Shown: positions 53,837-61,998 of the stretch, one piece after another
How the letters are laid out: every line of letters begins with the position of its first letter
Position numbering within the stretch: the stretch's first letter is position 1
Origin: Brevundimonas vitisensis
GTDB taxonomy: Bacteria > Pseudomonadota > Alphaproteobacteria > Caulobacterales > Caulobacteraceae
DNA length: 64,000 nucleotides
Reading direction: 5' to 3'
Assembly (NCBI RefSeq): GCF_016656965.1
Contig: NZ_CP067977.1
Location: 1,636,501-1,700,500, forward strand
Program-made: the position numbers and the translations under genes
Notes under the pieces: generated by a model
What the model was told of the DNA's origin: nothing
The model's input: the letters and a program-made list of their open reading frames with translations, nothing else
The model's database searches: none

Positions 53837-55021
53837 CTACGCCCCCGGCAGTTGCAGTATGTGTTTGGCGATGATGTTCAGCTGGACCTCGCTGGTCCCG
53901 CCCTCGATCGAATTGGCTTTGGTCCGCAGCCAGTCCCGCGCGGCGGTGCCGTTGCGGGAGCGATCGCTTTCCCATTCCAAGGCATCCGAACCGCCAGCCG
54001 CCATCGACAGCTCGTGGCGGCGCTTGTTCAGCTCCGAGCCATAGTATTTCAGCATGGAGGCGATGGCCGGGCTGACCTGCCGAGCCTTCACCTGATCCCC
54101 GACCCGCTCCATCGACAGCTGGAAGGCGGCCAGATCGACCTCCAGCTCCGCAATCTTGGCGCGCAGGATCGGGTCGTCCAGGCGTCCGTCGTCATCGGTG
54201 CCGACGCTGTCGGCGGCGACCTGACCCATGGGCCGTCCCCCGCCGATCATGCCCATGCCGCCGATCATGGTCCGCTCATGCGCCAACAGGGCCTTGGCCA
54301 CGTCCCAGCCCCGGTTCAGCGTCCCGACCAGGTTTGCCTTCTCCACCCGCACATCGTCGAAGAAGGTCTCGCAGAAGGGGGATTTGCCGCTGATCAGGGT
54401 GATGGGCCGCGTGGTCACGCCCGGCGTGGCCATATCAAACAGCACGAATGAGATACCCAGATGCTTGGGCGCCTCCGGATCGGTCCGCACCAGGCAGAAA
54501 ATCCAGTCCGCCTTGTCGGCATAGCTGGTCCAGACCTTCTGGCCGTTGACGATCCAGTGGTCGCCCCGATCCTCGGCGCGGGTCTGGATCCCGGCCAGGT
54601 CCGATCCGGCCCCGGGCTCGGAATAGCCCTGACACCAGCGAATCTCGCCGCGCACGATCTCGGGCAGGAAGCGCTTCTTCTGTTCTTCGGTGCCGAACTG
54701 CAGCAGGGCCGGGCCCAGCATCCAGATGCCGAAGGACGACAGCGGCATCTGGGCGTCGATGCGCCGCATTTCCGAGGCCAGCACCTTGGCCTCCTCGCGG
54801 CTCAGGCCCCCACCACCGTATTCGGTCGGCCATTCCGGGGCGGTCCAGCCGCGCGCGCCCATCACCTCCATCCACTGCTTGTGGGCCGGGGTCTTGAAGG
54901 TGGGATTGCGACCGCCCCAGACGCGGTCCTCCTCATTGTCCAACGGCCCGCGGCACTCGGCCGGGCAGTTTGCCTCCAGCCAGGCCCGCGTCTCGGCGCG
55001 GAAGGTGTCCAGATCGGTCAT
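53837..55021 (-). CDS. Acyl-CoA dehydrogenase
   Basis: A 394-residue FAD enzyme of the FadE family. An N-terminal helical domain is followed by GYSEPGAGSDLAGIQTRAEDRGDHWIVNGQKVWTSYADKADW with the flavin and substrate contacts. The DVRVEKANLVGTLNRGWDV segment then leads to the C-terminal GTSEVQLNIIAKHIL, the family's end motif. ATG 55021. It is probably the first of a two-gene unit with the 373-residue dehydrogenase, and may act with it. Substrate range unknown. Confidence 0.92.
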   Translation of the reverse strand: MTDLDTFRAETRAWLEANCPAECRGPLDNEEDRVWGGRNPTFKTPAHKQWMEVMGARGWTAPEWPTEYGGGGLSREEAKVLASEMRRIDAQMPLSSFGIWMLGPALLQFGTEEQKKRFLPEIVRGEIRWCQGYSEPGAGSDLAGIQTRAEDRGDHWIVNGQKVWTSYADKADWIFCLVRTDPEAPKHLGISFVLFDMATPGVTTRPITLISGKSPFCETFFDDVRVEKANLVGTLNRGWDVAKALLAHERTMIGGMGMIGGGRPMGQVAADSVGTDDDGRLDDPILRAKIAELEVDLAAFQLSMERVGDQVKARQVSPAIASMLKYYGSELNKRRHELSMAAGGSDALEWESDRSRNGTAARDWLRTKANSIEGGTSEVQLNIIAKHILQLPGA

Positions 55022-55082
55022 GTCGCGTGTCTCCGCGTTTCCTCTGACGCGAAGATTAGCAGGGTTTTTCGGTGACGTAGCG

Positions 55083-55340
55083 TCAGCCCTTCGTCGGCAG
55101 GAAGGGCGAAAAAGTGATGACGGTGAAGGTGTCGCGGATGTGCGGGCGCGTCTGCACCGACCGGGTCACGAAGGTGCCGATGTCCATGTCCTTGGGCAGC
55201 TGGAATTTGGCCAGCAGGTCATATTGTCCCGAGGTGGAATAGACCTCGGACACATGCTCGACATTGTCGACCATATCCGCGGCCACGTCGTTGGCGTGCC
55301 CCAGCTCGCATTTGATGAAGACAAAGATGGCGGTCATCAT
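55083..55340 (-). CDS. AsnC/Lrp-type ligand-binding protein without DNA-binding domain
   Basis: An 85-residue protein consisting only of a RAM/AsnC-type effector domain: TAIFVFIKCELGHANDVAADMV, then VEHVSEVYSTSGQYDLLAKFQLPKDMDIGTFV, and HIRDTFTVITFSPFL. It lacks the helix-turn-helix of full regulators. Such stand-alone domains bind amino acids and form oligomers. ATG 55340 (MMTAIF) has AAGGA eight bases upstream; 55337 is also an ATG. It diverges from the hydrolase gene across 46 bases. Confidence 0.87.
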   Translation of the reverse strand: MMTAIFVFIKCELGHANDVAADMVDNVEHVSEVYSTSGQYDLLAKFQLPKDMDIGTFVTRSVQTRPHIRDTFTVITFSPFLPTKG

Positions 55341-55386
55341 GGCGGCGGTCCTTCCGAGGTTCGGAGGGTGTGTAGCGGATGGATTC

Positions 55387-56208
55387 GTGACAGGCGAGAT
55401 CGACCTCCAGGCCCCCGACGCGGAAAGCCAGTACAACAACCGCGCCCGCGTGCCGGACCATCCGGTCGTCATGGACCGGTGGAAGGCTCTGGCTCTGGCC
55501 GCCCGCGCTGCCCATCCGCCCGAGACCCTGGCCTATGGTCCCGGCCCGCGCGAGGTGATGGACATTTTCGATGCCGGACCTGGCACCCCCATCGCGGTCT
55601 TCCTGCACGGCGGCTACTGGCAGGCCCTGGACAAGGATTGGTTCACCGGCATCGCCCCCGCCTTCATCCGGCACGGCGTCAGCCTGGCGGTTCCCTCATA
55701 CGACTTGGCCCCCACAGTCCGCCTCGGCACCATACTGAAACAGGTCCGCGTCGCCATGGACGTGATGCGCGACCGAAATGGCGGCCAGCGGCCGGTCGTC
55801 TTCGGCCATTCCGCCGGCGGTCATATGGCGGCCTGCATGCTGTCAGAGGCCCGGGCCGGGGCCGCTGTCGCCATCAGCGGCCTCTTTGACCTGCGCCCCT
55901 TGATCGGGACCTCGCTGAACACCGCACTCGACCTCGACGAGAACGAGGCCGCGGCCCTGTCGCCGGTCTTCTGGCCCATCCCCAACGGCTCGACGCCGGG
56001 CGGCACGGTGCTGGACTGCATCGTCGGCGGCGAGGAAAGCGCCGAGTTCCTGCGCCAGTCCCGCATGATGGCCGACCACTGGGCCAACAACGGCGTCGAA
56101 ACCCGCTATCAGGCCCTGCCCGGCCTGAACCATTTCACCGTCCTGGACCCGCTGTTCGATGCCGACAGTGCCCTGGTGCGGCGGATCGTCGATCTGGCGA
56201 AACAATAA
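55387..56208 (+). CDS. Alpha/beta hydrolase, kynurenine-formamidase-like
   Basis: A 273-residue hydrolase. The HGGYWQALDKDW motif near 74-85 is typical of arylformamidase-type enzymes that open N-formylkynurenine. The nucleophile is in FGHSAGGHMAA (Ser142), and the histidine in LNHFTVLD near 255. GTG 55387 is the first start that does not run into the divergent gene, with a fair GGATGG upstream. No tryptophan-degradation genes are close, so the substrate may be another amide or ester. It lies upstream of the KDPG-type aldolase gene on the same strand. Confidence 0.83.
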   Translation: MTGEIDLQAPDAESQYNNRARVPDHPVVMDRWKALALAARAAHPPETLAYGPGPREVMDIFDAGPGTPIAVFLHGGYWQALDKDWFTGIAPAFIRHGVSLAVPSYDLAPTVRLGTILKQVRVAMDVMRDRNGGQRPVVFGHSAGGHMAACMLSEARAGAAVAISGLFDLRPLIGTSLNTALDLDENEAAALSPVFWPIPNGSTPGGTVLDCIVGGEESAEFLRQSRMMADHWANNGVETRYQALPGLNHFTVLDPLFDADSALVRRIVDLAKQ

Positions 56209-56318
56209 GTTCCGTCCGGCACCGCGAAAGCCGGGCCCCGGTCCTTTCGTTTCGCGCGGTCGCCGGGATAAACAGAGCCCCGATACCGGTGACCGCCGCC
56301 ACCGGAGCGGAGATTGAA

Positions 56319-56990
56319 ATGCGCCACGACCGCCTCGCCGTTCTCACTGCCCTTCAGGCCCAGGGCGTGGCCCCCGTCTTTTATCATGCCGATCCAGAGG
56401 TCTGCCTGAACGTCATCCGGGCCTGTTCGCGCGGCGGTGCCAAGGCGATCGAGTTCACCAACCGGGGCGACTTCGCCGTCGACCTGTTCGGCGACATTGC
56501 GCGCGAGCTGCAGCGCACCGACCCCGACATCATCCTGGGCATCGGCTCGGTCGTCGATGCGGGCACGGCCAGCCTGTATCTGAACCGGGGGGCGCGCTTC
56601 ATCGTCAGCCCGTGCCTGGTCCCCGACGTGGCCCGCGTCTGCAACCGCCGCATGACCGCCTATTTCCCCGGCTGCGGCTCCGTCACAGAGATCGGTCAGG
56701 CCCAGGAGCTGGGCTGCGAGATCGTCAAACTGTTCCCGGGGGCCAGCGTCGGCGGGCCGGACTTCGTAAAGGCGGTGCTGGGCCCCATGCCCTGGACCAA
56801 GATCATGCCCACCGGCGGCGTCGATCCGGACGAGGCCTCCATCGCCAAATGGTTCGGTGCCGGCATCGTGGCCGCGGGCATGGGGTCGAAGCTGATCACC
56901 GACGCCGCCGTCAAATCCGGCGACTGGTCCGGTATCGAGGCCCAGGTGCGGGCGACGGTTCAGGCCATCCAGGCCTTCCGCGCCGCCTGA
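56319..56990 (+). CDS. KDPG/4-hydroxy-2-oxoglutarate aldolase family enzyme
   Basis: A 223-residue TIM-barrel aldolase. The Schiff-base lysine is K137 in CEIVKLFPG, and the catalytic glutamate region is AIEFTNRGD (E45). GIGSVVDAGTA and SPCLVPDVARVC are as in the family. It could serve the Entner-Doudoroff pathway (KDPG) or a related 2-keto-3-deoxy acid; the two cannot be told apart here. ATG 56319 has GCGGAG upstream; GTG 56289 also exists. It is 110 bases from the hydrolase gene. Confidence 0.88.
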   Translation: MRHDRLAVLTALQAQGVAPVFYHADPEVCLNVIRACSRGGAKAIEFTNRGDFAVDLFGDIARELQRTDPDIILGIGSVVDAGTASLYLNRGARFIVSPCLVPDVARVCNRRMTAYFPGCGSVTEIGQAQELGCEIVKLFPGASVGGPDFVKAVLGPMPWTKIMPTGGVDPDEASIAKWFGAGIVAAGMGSKLITDAAVKSGDWSGIEAQVRATVQAIQAFRAA

Positions 56991-56991
56991 C

Positions 56992-57696
56992 TTACAGGAC
57001 CTTCAGCCCCACCCCGGCTTCGCCGCCCGGCAGGCTGACGGACAGTTCCAGAGCCTCGCCCTCGGTGTTCAGTCCGGCGGCCGCCTGTTCCACGCGCGTG
57101 CGCACCTCGACGAAAGGCAGGGTGCTGCGGACGTCGATGAGCAGACCCTTGGCCCCGGTGTCCCGCGCGGTGGTGCGGGCGATCCACACAGCCTCGACCC
57201 CCGGTCCGGCCAGACGCGGTTTCAGCCGGTCGATCAGCACCTTGGGCTCACGCTCTGGGACGCTCAGGTCCAATCCGGCCGGCGTGCGCGTGCCCGGCCG
57301 CGCATCGCCAATCCCCTTCAGGATGGCAGCGATATCGCGGGGCCCCAGGATCAGCCCACCCGGTGCGCCGGGGTTCAGCGCCAGCGTCCCCTCGGCCATG
57401 ATCTGCAGGGCATGCAGGCCGCGCATGGCCATGGGCTGCTCGTCGCCGAACACCACCTTGACCCGCTCCAGCGAGGTGAACAGCGCCGTCGCCTCGCGGC
57501 CATCCGACAGCCGGATGCCCTTCAGGCTGAACGGCCGCTCGATGCCCAGGGTCTGGCCCTCGGGAGGCACGCCGTCGCTGGGCACGACATAGAGTTCGGC
57601 CCCCATCAGTGCCAGTTCGAACGCCGACTGTTTCGTCGGATCGGCCAGCGCCTGAGCCAGGGCCTGTTCCAGGGGGTTGGGGCTGGCGGTCGTCAT
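56992..57696 (-). CDS. SseB-family protein
   Basis: A 234-residue protein with an SseB N-terminal domain: NPLEQALAQALADPTKQSAFELALMGAELYVVP, then KGIRLSDGREATALFTSLERV, and ALQIMAEGTLALNPGAPGGLIL. The C-terminal half is less typical (PRLAGPGVEAVWIARTT). In enterics SseB enhances serine sensitivity, and in other bacteria the domain is found beside secretion genes; here there are none. ATG 57696. It converges with the aldolase gene, stop to stop within two bases. Confidence 0.8.
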   Translation of the reverse strand: MTTASPNPLEQALAQALADPTKQSAFELALMGAELYVVPSDGVPPEGQTLGIERPFSLKGIRLSDGREATALFTSLERVKVVFGDEQPMAMRGLHALQIMAEGTLALNPGAPGGLILGPRDIAAILKGIGDARPGTRTPAGLDLSVPEREPKVLIDRLKPRLAGPGVEAVWIARTTARDTGAKGLLIDVRSTLPFVEVRTRVEQAAAGLNTEGEALELSVSLPGGEAGVGLKVL

Positions 57697-58247
57697 GGCA
57701 CTATCCTCGTTCGTCTGCTGGGTGCCGGTTCTTGCCCGCTTTTGACGTTTCTACCAGCCCGTTGTTCCTGGGCGGACCGGTCGACTGACCGCCTTCGGCG
57801 TCTGCGAAGCCGCCTGTCGCAACCTCGACCGCTGAAACGCTTGGGGGAATGCGCGAAGCACGGATCGCGACAGGGCGCGAAGATATGCCCCAGGCAGCAC
57901 TCTGCCGACCCGTCCACAACGGCAAAACGCCCGGACTGCCAGGAGGGGGGAGGGTCGGCAGACCGGGCGTCTCGCTTGGAGGAAGCATCGGCCCGCCGAA
58001 ATCCTTGCTGGACATATCCAGGAGGGGCTGGGGGGGCTGTTCAGGATCCGGGACGCGTCCGAACTCCGACAGGCCGATGGTGTTTTTCTCGCCGTCCAAG
58101 GCGGCGGGCGATGGACCGAAACGGGGCCATTTCGTGTCGGAGTGTTTTTGTTGCGCTATCGCGCTTCGCGCTACTTGAGCGCGTCGTCGGAACTGCTCGC
58201 CGAATCAAGGGCTGGCGTCCGGCGCGGGGCGGCATATCTTCCAGGGC
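57697..58247. other. 551-base interval with a C-rich-loop hairpin and a doubtful proline-rich frame
   Basis: No gene can be called with confidence. On the minus strand a frame 58099-57701 (TTG start) reads a proline-rich peptide (DMSSKDFGGPMLPPSETPG then LPTLPPPGSPGVLPLW), with GC-rich third positions in its first half, but no ATG or ribosome-binding site. At 57928-57969 the same strand has a 13-base stem (one mismatch) with a CCCTCCCCCCTCC loop and TTTT after it. So either a small protein gene or an RNA is possible. Confidence 0.4.
57924..57969 (-). promoter_or_regulatory. Terminator-like hairpin with a C-rich loop
   Basis: On the minus strand: CGCCCGGTCTGCC (57969-57957), a 16-base loop containing CCCTCCCCCCTCC, GGCAGTCCGGGCG (57940-57928), then TTTT. 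One T-T mismatch in the stem. The loop complements purine-rich ribosome-binding sites, as in loops of some alphaproteobacterial small RNAs. It may be the 3' end of a small RNA. Confidence 0.4.
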
Positions 58248-58580
58248 ATGAGCCTGGATGCCCCCGCCGACAGTCCGCAAGGTCCCGTCTTCTTTGACCG
58301 GCGCGAGCTGGACCCGATTCTGCGGGTCTATGGGCGGATGGTGGCGGCGGGCGAGTGGCGCGACTATGCCATGCTGCCGGGCAAGGACGCCGCCGAGTTC
58401 GCCGTCTTCCGCCGCAGCGGCGACGCCCCTGCCTATCGTATCGAGAAACGCCCGGCCCTGCAGACCCGACAGGGGCAGTGGTCGGTCATCGGCGAGGGTG
58501 GCCAGATCCTGAAGCGCGGCCGCGACCTGGCCCAGGTGCTGCGCGTGTTCGACGCCCGCCGGTTCAATGTCGTGGACTGA
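58248..58580 (+). CDS. DUF2794 family protein
   Basis: A 110-residue protein of the alphaproteobacterial DUF2794 family: VFFDRRELDPILRVYGRMVAAGEWRDYAM, EFAVFRRSG and YRIEKRPALQTRQGQWSVIGEGG are the family's marks. Soluble, function unknown, widely conserved. ATG 58248. Its stop lies 82 bases before the ArsR gene start, with a separate promoter likely. Confidence 0.9.
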   Translation: MSLDAPADSPQGPVFFDRRELDPILRVYGRMVAAGEWRDYAMLPGKDAAEFAVFRRSGDAPAYRIEKRPALQTRQGQWSVIGEGGQILKRGRDLAQVLRVFDARRFNVVD

Positions 58581-58598
58581 CCGCGCGCTCTAAGAACT

Positions 58599-58672
58599 GA
58601 AACTTAGCTGATCGACGAAGTTTCTGCTTGCGCATTTGGGCGTCGCTGAAATACTTAGCGACATGACTAAGC
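58599..58672. promoter_or_regulatory. Repeated half-sites in the ArsR promoter
   Basis: A perfect inverted repeat GAAACTT (58599-58605) and AAGTTTC (58618-58624); ACTTAGC at 58602-58608 and again at 58653-58659; and CTAAG at 58667-58671, which with the second copy forms CTTAG-CGACATGA-CTAAG across the start codon. The layout is what autorepression by an ArsR dimer would use. Confidence 0.5.
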
Positions 58673-59004
58673 ATTACCCCGATCTGTCGCTCCTGTTCCA
58701 TGCCCTGGCGGACCCCACCCGACGCGCCACGCTCGGGCGGCTGGCGGAAACGCCAATGCCGATCACAGCACTGGCAGAGCCGACGGGCCTCAGCCTGCCC
58801 ACGGTCATGCGCCACATATCGGTGCTGGAAGAAGCGGGGCTGATCACCTCTTCGAAAGACGGACGCATCCGCACCTGCACGCTGGTTCCCGGTGCCTTGG
58901 CCCCTGCCCGGCACTGGATGGACGACCATCGCACGCTCTGGGAGGCCCGCCTCGACCGGCTGGACGCCTTTGTCATGAACACCCTGAAGGAAGAAGACCG
59001 ATGA
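58663..59004 (+). CDS. ArsR-type winged-helix regulator
   Basis: A 113-residue repressor-type protein: LLFHALADPTRRATLGRLAETPM, then ITALAEPTGLSLPTVMRHISVLEEAGLI (the DNA-reading helix), and a wing KDGRIRTC. The C-terminal SARHW-type ALAPARHWMDDHRTLWEARLDRLDAFV is the form found in ArsR regulators that pair with SRPBCC (AHSA1) proteins. There are no arsenic-type cysteine pairs, so the inducer is not a metal. ATG 58663 (MTKHYPDLS). The last base overlaps the start of the next gene (ATGA). Confidence 0.9.
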   Translation: MTKHYPDLSLLFHALADPTRRATLGRLAETPMPITALAEPTGLSLPTVMRHISVLEEAGLITSSKDGRIRTCTLVPGALAPARHWMDDHRTLWEARLDRLDAFVMNTLKEEDR

Positions 59005-59912
59005 CCCATGCGACACCGTCAATGACGGGCGACAGGCCGGCCGCGCGGTTCGCCACCCTGACCTTCCAGCGCGACATCCAGGCCCCGCCGTCCGTGGTCT
59101 GGCAGGCCTGGTCCGACCCGGTCGCGAGAGCGGTCTGGGCCGCGCCGACACCGGAGGTCACCGTGGAATTCCTCGAAGCGGACACCCGCGTCGGGGGGCG
59201 TGAAATCTCGCTCTGCAAGGTCGAGGGGCAGCCGACGATCCGCTGCGAGAATGGCTGGCTGGTGCTGCAATCCCCGGAGCTCAGCGTGAGTTCCGAAGTC
59301 ATCTCCTGCGAAGATCGCATCCAGTCCGCAGCCTTGGTCACCGCCGAAATCCGGCCCAGCGACGCGGGCAGCCGCCTCGAGGTGACGGTGCAACTCTCGT
59401 CCTTGTCGGAAGACATGGAGGGCGGTTATCGCCAGGGCTTTGGAGCGGGTCTGGACAATCTGGTCGGCACGGCCGAGCGGACCATGATCCTGCAACGCCG
59501 GATCGAGGCCCCCGTGGCGGCCGTGTGGGGAGCCTGGGTCAATCCCGAGACTCTGCCGCAGTGGTGGGGCCCCGACGGGTTCACCTGTCGCACCGACAGG
59601 ATCGACCTGCGCTCAGGCGGCGAATGGGTATTCGACATGATCGGCCCTGACGGCACGGTCTTTCCGAACCACCACCTGTATCGCGAGATCACGCCCCGGC
59701 AGCGGCTCAGCTATGCCCTGCTCTGGGGCGAGAACGGACCCAAGCACGCCGACGCCTGGGCCCGGTTCGAAGAGGTCGATGGGGCGACCCTGGTCACCCT
59801 GGGGATGGTGTTCAACACTGGGGCGGAGTTCCAGGACGCCAAAGGCTTCGGCGCGATCGAGCTGGGCCACCAGACCCTGGCCAAGCTGGAGGCGTTCATC
59901 GCGAGACCATGA
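59001..59912 (+). CDS. Tandem SRPBCC (AHSA1) domain protein
   Basis: A 303-residue protein that is two START/AHSA1-like domains in one chain. The first covers about residues 18-145 (TFQRDIQAPPSVVWQAWSDP, then LEADTRVGGREISLC), the second about 160-303 (ILQRRIEAPVAAVWGAWVNP, then LPQWWGPDGF and SYALLWGENG). In most relatives these are separate proteins of about 150 residues. The pocket of each domain could hold a hydrophobic ligand. Coupled to the ArsR-type gene by a four-base overlap, in the usual ArsR-SRPBCC pairing. Confidence 0.9.
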   Translation: MTHATPSMTGDRPAARFATLTFQRDIQAPPSVVWQAWSDPVARAVWAAPTPEVTVEFLEADTRVGGREISLCKVEGQPTIRCENGWLVLQSPELSVSSEVISCEDRIQSAALVTAEIRPSDAGSRLEVTVQLSSLSEDMEGGYRQGFGAGLDNLVGTAERTMILQRRIEAPVAAVWGAWVNPETLPQWWGPDGFTCRTDRIDLRSGGEWVFDMIGPDGTVFPNHHLYREITPRQRLSYALLWGENGPKHADAWARFEEVDGATLVTLGMVFNTGAEFQDAKGFGAIELGHQTLAKLEAFIARP

Positions 59913-59923
59913 CCCGCAAGGAA

Positions 59924-59957
59924 AAGGCCCCGATGTTTCCACCGGGGCCTTCTTGTC
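59924..59957. terminator. Bidirectional intrinsic terminator
   Basis: Stem AAGGCCCCG (59924-59932) and CGGGGCCTT (59943-59951). On the minus strand it follows the Bax-inhibitor-1 stop by 26 bases and runs into TTTTCC; on the plus strand it follows the SRPBCC gene and runs into CTTGT. Confidence 0.75.
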
Positions 59958-59977
59958 GTCGGTCGTGGGGCCGGTCT

Positions 59978-60724
59978 TTATTCCCGGTTGCCCATGAAGG
60001 CGAGCAGGAATTGGAACAGGTTCACGAAGTTGATGAACAGGCCCAGGGCACCAAATCCAGTGGCCACGGCCAGACCGGTCTGGTCGCCGCCCAGGGCATA
60101 GTAGGTCATCTTCAGGCGCTGGGTGTCATAGGCGATCAGACCCGAGAAGATCAGCACGCCCGCGCCCATGATGATCAGGTACAGCGTACCCGAACCCAGG
60201 AACATGTTGACCACCGAGGCGATGATCAGGCCGATCACGGCCATGATCAGGAAGGTGCCGATCGGGCTGAGGTCGCGCTTGGTCGTATAGCCGAACAGGC
60301 TGAGACCGCCGAAGGCCGCCGCCGTCACGAAGAAGGTCGAGGCGATCGAAGCATCGGTATAGCGCAGGAACAGCAGACCCATGCCCGCACCGATGGTGGC
60401 GACGACCGCCCAGTACAGCAGGTTCACGCCGCGGGCGGACGGGTTCTTCATGAAGAACATCGAGCCGAACAGCAGGACCAGGGGTGAGAACTGCACCACC
60501 ATGCCCAGCACGGTCAGCCCGACCCGGCCATCGACGGTGCGGGTGAAGAACAGCTCGGTCACCGCCGGGACATTGCCGGTCACATAGGCCAGCACGCCGG
60601 CGACGGCGAGGCCGAGGGCCAGCTTGTTGTAGACGCCCAGCATGAAGGCGCGCAGGCCCGCGTCCACGGCCATGTCGGCGCGCGTCGGCATCGGCCGGGC
60701 ATATCCATTGTTGAAGTCGCTCAT
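59978..60724 (-). CDS. Bax inhibitor-1/YccA family membrane protein
   Basis: A 248-residue inner-membrane protein of the TMBIM family, with seven hydrophobic segments. It carries YNKLALGLAVAGVLAYVTGN near residue 33, SPLVLLFGSMFF, then LYWAVVATIGAGMGLLFLRY, STFFVTAAAFGGLSLFGYTTKRDLSPIGTFL, and the end IAYDTQRLK followed by NFVNLFQFLLAF. Bacterial members leak calcium or bind proteases such as FtsH, as E. coli YccA does. ATG 60724 follows a leader with a terminator-like hairpin. Converges with the SRPBCC gene. Confidence 0.92.
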   Translation of the reverse strand: MSDFNNGYARPMPTRADMAVDAGLRAFMLGVYNKLALGLAVAGVLAYVTGNVPAVTELFFTRTVDGRVGLTVLGMVVQFSPLVLLFGSMFFMKNPSARGVNLLYWAVVATIGAGMGLLFLRYTDASIASTFFVTAAAFGGLSLFGYTTKRDLSPIGTFLIMAVIGLIIASVVNMFLGSGTLYLIIMGAGVLIFSGLIAYDTQRLKMTYYALGGDQTGLAVATGFGALGLFINFVNLFQFLLAFMGNRE

Positions 60725-60741
60725 CGCGATTTCTTTCTCCC

Positions 60742-60762
60742 AAAAAGCCGGGGTTGCCCCGG
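60742..60762 (-). promoter_or_regulatory. Terminator-like hairpin in the leader of the Bax-inhibitor-1 gene
   Basis: On the minus strand CCGGGG-CAA-CCCCGG (60762-60748) followed by C and TTTTT (60746-60742), then GGGAGAAAG and the ATG at 60724. It could stop transcription before the gene, as an attenuator would. Stem only six bases, so strength is uncertain. Confidence 0.45.
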
Positions 60763-60849
60763 TCTGGCGTCAAATATCGGGGCGACAAGCCCGTTACGCA
60801 AGGAAAACCGGACTTCCGGCGATCGGTTGCCGGCGCTACCTTCGGTCGC

Positions 60850-61389
60850 ATGATCCGCTTATTCACCGCCATCGATATGCCGGACGACGTGGCAGAAACC
60901 CTGGCGCGCCGGCAGTCCGGCCTGCCCGGCGCACGCTGGCGGGGACGCGAGCACCTGCATCTGACCCTGGCCTTCTACGGCGAGATCGACGAACGGCGGG
61001 CGGACGATCTGGTGGCCGAGCTGGAGCGGGCGGCGACGGGCGGACCGTTCGCGATCGAGCTGCAAGGGGTCGGCGAATTCGGCGACTCGCACCGCAGCCG
61101 CTCTCTTTGGGCCGGGGTTGCAGCAAACGAGCGGCTGGGTGTGCTGGCGGGTCGCTGCCGGTCGGCAGGGGAACGGGCGGGGGTGGTGATGGAGCGGCGC
61201 ACCTATCGGCCCCATGTCACCCTGGCCTATCTCAAGCCCCAGGCAGACCCGGATCGGATCGGGGCCTGGATGGCCGGGCACAATCTGCTGCATTCGCCGC
61301 CGATCCGTGTCGATCGGTTCGGCCTGTATTCCAGCGTCGTGACCGACGACGGCGGCGTCTATACCCTGGAACGGGAGTATCTGCTGTGA
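60850..61389 (+). CDS. thpR: RNA 2',3'-cyclic phosphodiesterase
   Basis: 2H phosphoesterase (LigT family) that opens 2',3'-cyclic phosphates at RNA ends. It has 179 residues. The two catalytic HxTx motifs are HLTL in EHLHLTLAF (H37, T39) and HVTL in YRPHVTLAYL (H122, T124). The start MIRLFTAIDMPDDV matches the family; ATG 60850. It overlaps the acetyltransferase gene by GTGA. Confidence 0.92.
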   Translation: MIRLFTAIDMPDDVAETLARRQSGLPGARWRGREHLHLTLAFYGEIDERRADDLVAELERAATGGPFAIELQGVGEFGDSHRSRSLWAGVAANERLGVLAGRCRSAGERAGVVMERRTYRPHVTLAYLKPQADPDRIGAWMAGHNLLHSPPIRVDRFGLYSSVVTDDGGVYTLEREYLL

Positions 61390-61925
61390 CCGACGGCCCT
61401 GTGCTGCATACCGCGCGACTGATGCTGCGCCCCACGGCGATGGAGGATTTTCCGCGCTGGGCCGAGCTGATGGCCGACACCGAGGCGTCGCGCTTCATCG
61501 GCGGGCCCCAGAATGCCGAAGCGGCCTGGCGCGGCTTCATGACCATGGCCGGGGCCTGGAGCATGACCGGCGTGGCGATGTTCTCGGTGATCGAGCGCGA
61601 CAGCGGCCGGTGGATGGGCCGTATCGGGCCGTGGCAGCCGCTGGGCTGGCCAGGCACCGAGGTCGGGTGGGGCCTGCACCCCGACGCCCAGGGCCAGGGC
61701 TATGGCCTGGAAGCGGCTAAGGCGACGCTGGACTATGCCTTCGATGTCCTGGGGTGGACCGAGGTGATCCACTGCATTGATCCCGAGAACACGCCGTCAC
61801 AGCGACTGGCCGAGCGGCTGGGGTCGACCAACCAGGGGCCCACCCGCCTGCCCGCCCCTTTCGACACGGTGAGAGTGGACCGCTGGGGCCAGACCCGGGC
61901 GCAATGGCAGGGCCGGGCGCGGTGA
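61386..61925 (+). CDS. GNAT-family acetyltransferase
   Basis: A 179-residue RimJ/RimL-like acetyltransferase: LHTARLMLRPTAMEDFPRWAEL at the start, WMGRIGPWQPLGWPGTEVGWGLHPDAQGQGYGLEAAKATLDYAF with the acetyl-CoA loop, and IHCIDPENTPSQRLAERLG at the end. Substrate unknown; relatives act on ribosomal protein N-termini or small molecules. Start is GTG 61386 sharing bases with the thpR stop, so the pair is coupled. Confidence 0.9.
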   Translation: MTDGPVLHTARLMLRPTAMEDFPRWAELMADTEASRFIGGPQNAEAAWRGFMTMAGAWSMTGVAMFSVIERDSGRWMGRIGPWQPLGWPGTEVGWGLHPDAQGQGYGLEAAKATLDYAFDVLGWTEVIHCIDPENTPSQRLAERLGSTNQGPTRLPAPFDTVRVDRWGQTRAQWQGRAR

Positions 61926-61998
61926 AGGCAACCGCCGGGCCCTCCGGCGCGTATCTGATCGCACGACCGACGATATCGTCCCCGATCCAGGAGCCCGC

